Assembly: GCA_030613345.1 (NCBI GenBank)
Contig: JAUWMD010000021.1
Span: 1 to 17,618, forward strand
Source: Candidatus Krumholzibacteriota bacterium
GTDB lineage: Bacteria; Krumholzibacteriota; Krumholzibacteriia; Krumholzibacteriales; Krumholzibacteriaceae
Reading direction: 5' to 3'
DNA: 17,618 nucleotides
A model generated the notes under the pieces. It was not told where the DNA came from. It saw only the letters and a program-made list of their open reading frames with translations, and did no database searches. Positions 13,156-17,618 of the stretch are shown one piece after another (the stretch's first letter is position 1; the number at the start of each line of letters is the position of its first letter). Made by a program: the position numbers and the translations under genes.

Positions 13156-14679
13156 ATGAAAACTTCTGAAGCAGGCAACCCGATCCGGACCGTCCTTATG
13201 ACGGCGGCCGCGGCCGTACTGACTGCCGCCATTATGATCTGTCCCGGATGCGGCAGCGGGGGAAAATCACCGGGCTACGAGGCGGAAAAGGCCCTGTTCG
13301 AAGCGCGCAAACATGCCGGCGAGCTGACATTCCCCAACCTCAACAGGGAATTCCTCGACAGGACGCTCGCCGCCTACAGGAAGATCATCGAAGACTACAC
13401 CGGCGAGACCGGCAGCATCGAGGGTCTCGACCTCATAGTCGTCACGGCGCAGATGGAGCTGGCCGAGCTCGAGTTCAGGGCGTCGATGTTCGACGATGCG
13501 AGAAAGGATTTCCTGCATGCATATGAGATCGCGGGCAACGTTCCGGCGGCTAGAGCGAACGCCCTCTGGTCGGCCGCATTCATCTCGCGCGAGAGCGGTG
13601 ACACCGCCGAGGCTCTCAGGCTCTTCACGAAATTTCACGAAGAGTACCTGTCCGGGGAGAAGATCCTCGCTACGGCCCGGCTCAACCGCCGCTACCTGCT
13701 GACGCCGATCCGCATCGCGGAGATCTGCAACGTCATGGCCGATACCGACTGTGCCGGAAAATGGCTAGGCGAGGCCGAAATGACATACCGGCACGTCATA
13801 CGCTCGAACGCATCGGAAGAACTGAGGAAGGAAGCGAGGTACAACCTCGTCAGCACCTATCTGCTCGGCGAGGAATGGACAAAGGCGAGGAACACGATCC
13901 GGGAGATGAGAAAGATCTACGGAAACGAGGCCGATATCCCGAGTCTCCTCTACCTCGAAGCGCGTGTCGAGCTCGACGGATTTGGAAACCGCGAGAGCGC
14001 CGTCTCGGTCCTCGACAGGATCGTCACAGAGCATCCCCGGTCGAAGGAGGCGCCGACGGCCCTGCTTATGAAGGGCAACATCTTTCTCGACGAGGGAAAA
14101 TACGATGACGCCGCCTCCGCGTATAACATGGTGCTCGAGGAATACGGGGGCACTGGCCCGGAAACGGTCGAGGCCGCCTGGCAGCTCGCCATCCTCGAGG
14201 AACGCAGGAAAAACTGGATCGAGGCATCCCTCCACTACAAGTCGGTCTACACCAGCTTCCCGACGACGATACAGGGCCTGGAAGCGCCGCTGCGCATCGC
14301 CGCCCACTATAAAGGGATCGGGGAGACCGAGGCGATGGAGGCGGCCTATGAGAGGGCTGCAGAGCATTACGAGCACCTCTCGTCCCTCCAGTACTCCGAG
14401 ACGATCCGCATCGTCGCAGAGGAATACCACGTGCGCACCCTGATAGAGCAGGAACGATGGGAAGAGGCTGCCGGGCGCCTGCTGGCGCTTCCGGGCAGGT
14501 ACCCGCAGTACCACAGCTTCAAGGAGAACTGCCTGATGGCCGCGTCGATATACGAGAACAGGCTCGGCGACCCGGAGCGGGCTGCAGAGATCCTCCAGAG
14601 CTGCGCGGCCAGATATCCGGGTACGCCGCTGGCCGCCGAGGCCCTGAAACAGTTCGAAAGGATCAGGGAATCGAGATGA
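13156..14679 (+). CDS. TPR-repeat lipoprotein of the exosortase operon
   Basis: 507 residues from ATG 13156, which has GGAAGGAG about 5 nt upstream; the reading frame is open to GTG 13135, but that overlaps the preceding stop. A hydrophobic N-terminal segment (13-29) ends in CPGC, so Cys32 is the likely lipid-modified residue (the -3 residue is an unusual Cys). The rest is all-helical with tandem TPR-like units, for example EARVELDGFGNRESAVSVLD, GNIFLDEGKYDDAASAYNMV and AWQLAILEERRKNWIEASLH. PEP-CTERM loci often carry a TPR lipoprotein (PrsT), but that family is usually much longer, so this is a functional analogue at best. It could be a periplasmic scaffold for secretion. Its TGA overlaps the prsK ATG. 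Confidence 0.85.
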   Translation: MKTSEAGNPIRTVLMTAAAAVLTAAIMICPGCGSGGKSPGYEAEKALFEARKHAGELTFPNLNREFLDRTLAAYRKIIEDYTGETGSIEGLDLIVVTAQMELAELEFRASMFDDARKDFLHAYEIAGNVPAARANALWSAAFISRESGDTAEALRLFTKFHEEYLSGEKILATARLNRRYLLTPIRIAEICNVMADTDCAGKWLGEAEMTYRHVIRSNASEELRKEARYNLVSTYLLGEEWTKARNTIREMRKIYGNEADIPSLLYLEARVELDGFGNRESAVSVLDRIVTEHPRSKEAPTALLMKGNIFLDEGKYDDAASAYNMVLEEYGGTGPETVEAAWQLAILEERRKNWIEASLHYKSVYTSFPTTIQGLEAPLRIAAHYKGIGETEAMEAAYERAAEHYEHLSSLQYSETIRIVAEEYHVRTLIEQERWEEAAGRLLALPGRYPQYHSFKENCLMAASIYENRLGDPERAAEILQSCAARYPGTPLAAEALKQFERIRESR

Positions 14680-16775
14680 TCACGCTGACGACAATCCTGA
14701 CCGGCGCATCGTCGGCCCTGCTGCTCCTGCTCGCCGTGATCCACATCACATCGGGAAAGCGAAACGCGCAGAAGACGCTCTTCATCCTGTCGGCCCTCTG
14801 CACATCCGCGGCGATGGCCGCCCTGACATTCGCTCTTGCCTCGAAATCACCCGTAGAGGTGATGCGCCGGCTGCAGGTCCACCTCGCTCTGATAATATTC
14901 TCCCCCGCCCTCGTAATCCCGTTCTTCTTCTTCTTCGGACGTGACGATGCCGGAAAGCGGCTGCGAAGCTGGCTTCCCGGCATGATCATGTTCGGTGCGC
15001 TGCTCGCCGCCACAACCCTGCTCCTCCCGATAGAGGTCGTCGTCAGCCGGTTCCAGCTCGCCGAGGGAGGCGGGCTCTGGCGCATCGGGGTCACAGCGGC
15101 CGGCCAGATTCTGGCCCTGCTGGCCCTGGCCATCAATGTAGTGTTCCTCTATGCCTTCGAGAACACCTACAGGGCGGCGAACGTCCAGGCGAAGGTTACG
15201 CTCAAATACCCCCTGCTCGGTGCGATATTGGCCTCGATCATCAACTTTATAATGATGAGCAGGCTCGTACTGCTTTCGGAGGTCGACGACTATTTCATCT
15301 CCGCCGGAGCGCTCGGCGTTATCTTCTTCTGCATCACGATCCTCTATGCCGGCTGGAGGTATCCCGTACTCGAGGTCAGGACAATGCCCGAGAAGGGGAA
15401 GGCTCCCTCGGTCGTCGCCGTGGTGGTCGCCGGGCTCTATCTCTTCGCATTCGCGCTGATCACGTGGACGTCGATCCTCATCGGCATGCCGTACGAGAGG
15501 TTCGGCGTCATGGTCCTGTCGGCCTTCACAGTATTTGTCCTCCTCGCGATCCTCATATCGGGGAAGGCCAGGCGTCACCTGCGTAATTTCATCAACGAGA
15601 ACTTCAGGCCGGGGCTCTATAACTACAGGCGGGAGTGGCGTCACTACGCGCGCCTGATGACTTCGAGCTCGACGGTCGACGATCTTCTCTCCAACACGAT
15701 AAGCTCTCTATGCGAGACGATGATGGTGAAGAAAGGCCTGATCTACGCCGGTATCGACAGGGGCAAAACGGCCGATTACGGCCTGGAAAAGGAAGAGATC
15801 ACCGCCGCCTCACTGGACGGACTCATGGAGCTGGACGGCGGTTCTCCCCTCGTCATGATACCGGTCCACCGACGGAACGCGATCGGCGGGGGTCACTCCA
15901 CGGCAGAGGACACCACGCACGCGGAAGTTCCCGGATGGGTCCGGGCGATCTCGTTTCTCACGATCGGGGGAGATACGAGGGGATTCATCGCCATCGGGCG
16001 GAAGGATTTCGGGCGGCCGTGGTCGGAAGAGGACCGCGATTTCCTCGCCACGATCACCGACCAGGCCGCGCTCGCCCTCGAGAACCTCCTCATGGAGGAG
16101 CGGTACCTCGAATCGAAGCAGCTCGAATCTTTCAACAGGTTCGCTTCTTTCGTGATCCACGACTTGAAGAACACTGTCGGCATGCTCTCCTTGACTGCCG
16201 AAAACGCCAGGGATAATATCCATAAAAGGGAATTCCAGAAAGACGCGATCGACACGCTCGAGAGATCGGTGCAGAAGATGCGCCGGCTGATAGATTCGCT
16301 GAACGCGCACAGGGCCCCCGCTGCGATCTCGCGGGCGGCGACCGACGCGACGGCCGTCGCCGGAGACAGGATCGCCTCGCTCGAGCAGTTCGCGTCAAAA
16401 AAAGACATTGCGATCAGGCTCGAATCCGAGGACGGCGTACTGGCTTTCGTCGATCCCTCGGCCCTTTCGAGGATTGTGGAGAACCTCTTGCTCAACGCAG
16501 TCGAGGCGATCGTCGACGGAGGGACCGTCGAGGTAGGAATCACCCGACACGGTGATACGCTGACGGTCATCGTCAGCGACGACGGGCCGGGATTCGACAG
16601 GAAATATCTCGAGGACGGGTTGTTCAGGCCGTTCATGAGCACGAAGAAGAACGGTCTCGGTGTGGGGCTCGTACTGTGCAAGTCTCTCGCGGAGGCGCAC
16701 GGCGGGTCTATATCGGTATCCAGCCTCCCGGGAGGCGGAGCCACGGTCAAGGTAGAGATGCCCGCCGGGCAATGA
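14676..16775 (+). CDS. prsK: PEP-CTERM system sensor histidine kinase PrsK
   Basis: 699 residues from ATG 14676 (ATGA overlap with the lipoprotein stop, AGGGA upstream). The order is: a multi-helix membrane sensor of about eight segments (residues 1-295), a GAF-like domain (about 330-470), then the kinase core. The phospho-acceptor is His495 in FVIHDLKN; the ATP-binding region has ENLLLNAVEA (602-611), DDGPGF (635-640) and GLGVGLVLCKSLAEAHGG (660-677). HDLKN in place of the usual HExxxP is typical of PrsK. It should phosphorylate PrsR, whose gene follows with an ATGA overlap. The signal sensed is unknown; the membrane half suggests an envelope or lipid cue. Confidence 0.95.
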   Translation: MITLTTILTGASSALLLLLAVIHITSGKRNAQKTLFILSALCTSAAMAALTFALASKSPVEVMRRLQVHLALIIFSPALVIPFFFFFGRDDAGKRLRSWLPGMIMFGALLAATTLLLPIEVVVSRFQLAEGGGLWRIGVTAAGQILALLALAINVVFLYAFENTYRAANVQAKVTLKYPLLGAILASIINFIMMSRLVLLSEVDDYFISAGALGVIFFCITILYAGWRYPVLEVRTMPEKGKAPSVVAVVVAGLYLFAFALITWTSILIGMPYERFGVMVLSAFTVFVLLAILISGKARRHLRNFINENFRPGLYNYRREWRHYARLMTSSSTVDDLLSNTISSLCETMMVKKGLIYAGIDRGKTADYGLEKEEITAASLDGLMELDGGSPLVMIPVHRRNAIGGGHSTAEDTTHAEVPGWVRAISFLTIGGDTRGFIAIGRKDFGRPWSEEDRDFLATITDQAALALENLLMEERYLESKQLESFNRFASFVIHDLKNTVGMLSLTAENARDNIHKREFQKDAIDTLERSVQKMRRLIDSLNAHRAPAAISRAATDATAVAGDRIASLEQFASKKDIAIRLESEDGVLAFVDPSALSRIVENLLLNAVEAIVDGGTVEVGITRHGDTLTVIVSDDGPGFDRKYLEDGLFRPFMSTKKNGLGVGLVLCKSLAEAHGGSISVSSLPGGGATVKVEMPAGQ

Positions 16776-17618
16776 CCCGGGAAAGGTACGGTCGGGATTT
16801 GGCACTGGACAAATTGCTTATAGTCGATGACGAAGAGACGATCCTCAAGCAGCTCAGATGGGCTTTCAAGAACGATTACGACATCATCACAGCCTCGTCC
16901 GCCGACGAGGCTGTGTCGGCCGTCAGGGAACACTCCCCCGCCGTTATGTTACTCGACCTCTCCCTTGCCGATGACACCTCCGAGCTCGAGGGATTCGAGG
17001 TGCTCGAGACGACCCTCGGCATCGACCCGCGTATCAAAGTCGTGATGATCACCGGGCACGACGACATGGAGAACGCGCTGAAATCGATCGGGTCGGGGGC
17101 GATGGATTTCTACGCCAAGCCGGTCGACGTCGAGGAACTCGGGGTCATCCTTCGAAGGGCGTTCTACATCAGCTCCCTCGAGGGAGAGATCGACAGGCTG
17201 AAGGAAGGATACGTGCCGGGGCACGAGTTCGAGGGAGTCATGGGGATGTCCGAGCCGATGCTCGGCATCTTCGAGGCCGTGCGCCGTATCGCGCCGACCG
17301 GTGTCTCGGTCCTGATTACGGGTGAGAGCGGCACGGGCAAGGAGCTGATCGCGCGGGCGATCCATAACCAGTCGACCCACAGCGGCGGGCCGTTCATCCC
17401 GATCAACTGCGCCGCCATCCCGGAGAACCTCCTCGAGAGCGAGCTGTTCGGCCACGAGAAGGGAAGCTTCACCGGGGCACACGCGACGAAGACCGGGAGA
17501 TTCGAGGCCGCCGACGGCGGCACCCTCTTTCTCGACGAGATAGGCGAGCTCCCGTCCGCCCTCCAGGTCAAGCTCCTTCGCTTCCTCCAGGACCAGCTCG
17601 TCGAGAGGGTCGGAGGCG
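16772..17618 (+). CDS. prsR: PEP-CTERM-box response regulator PrsR (partial, cut by window end)
   Basis: 282 codons are visible with no stop before the window end. A receiver domain (residues 13-135) has acid residues D19/D20, the phospho-acceptor D62 (VMLLDLSL) and K116 (YAKPVD). It is followed by a sigma-54 activator AAA+ domain: Walker A GESGTGKE (184-191), the sigma-54 contact loop as GSFTGA (231-236, one change from GAFTGA) and Walker B GGTLFLDE (249-256). The DNA-binding C-terminus lies outside. The ATG overlaps the prsK stop as ATGA; a TTG near 16799 is an alternative. It should drive RpoN promoters such as the one at 9740-9755. Confidence 0.95.
   Translation, partial: MTRERYGRDLALDKLLIVDDEETILKQLRWAFKNDYDIITASSADEAVSAVREHSPAVMLLDLSLADDTSELEGFEVLETTLGIDPRIKVVMITGHDDMENALKSIGSGAMDFYAKPVDVEELGVILRRAFYISSLEGEIDRLKEGYVPGHEFEGVMGMSEPMLGIFEAVRRIAPTGVSVLITGESGTGKELIARAIHNQSTHSGGPFIPINCAAIPENLLESELFGHEKGSFTGAHATKTGRFEAADGGTLFLDEIGELPSALQVKLLRFLQDQLVERVGG

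Noticed and set aside
1..17618. tRNA, rRNA, CRISPR arrays and insertion sequences
   Set aside because: I saw no cloverleaf, rRNA-like stretch, regularly spaced repeat or transposase in the window.

Overview
The window is GC-rich, gene-dense bacterial DNA with G/C-ending codons and frequent AGG/AGA arginine codons. Several genes encode exported or outer-membrane proteins (a CBM9-like/DUF5916 protein and a PEP-CTERM protein with an exosortase), so the host is Gram-negative. DUF5916 together with exosortase, EpsI, PrsK and PrsR, and an alpha-type glutamine synthetase, would suit an uncultured lineage around the FCB superphylum (Krumholzibacteriota- or Eisenbacteria-like) or a deep proteobacterium. 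This placement is a guess from gene content.

Left region (1-4281). A plus-strand module carries the 'mobile mystery protein A/B' pair (XRE regulator plus Fic-domain protein), translationally chained to an exported protein of unknown function (1078-1947). It meets a minus-strand operon head-on: a YtrA-type GntR repressor, an ABC ATPase and an ABC-2 permease (4214 down to 2313), driven by a near-consensus promoter with two palindromic operators over it. Downstream of the intact permease are two wrecked permease genes: one with an in-frame TGA, a frameshift and an internal deletion (2303-1964), and one cut after about six codons (from 1967) exactly where the mobile-mystery module ends. I read this as the scar of the module's arrival.

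Middle region (4282-8651). A glutamine synthetase (better start GTG 4517) is followed by a large exported CBM9-like/DUF5916 protein.

Right region (8652-17618). This is an exosortase locus. A secreted-protein gene that looks frameshifted (8871-9491) ends at a strong terminator. Next comes a PEP-CTERM protein (9827-10525) behind an almost perfect sigma-54 promoter and a 12-bp palindrome, closed by a second terminator. A tightly packed operon then encodes exosortase, EpsI, a polytopic membrane protein, a TPR lipoprotein, sensor kinase PrsK and sigma-54 activator PrsR (cut by the window end). The pieces fit one circuit: PrsK senses, PrsR with sigma-54 switches on the PEP-CTERM substrate and perhaps the operon itself, and exosortase/EpsI process the substrate at the membrane, probably alongside exopolysaccharide export encoded outside the window.
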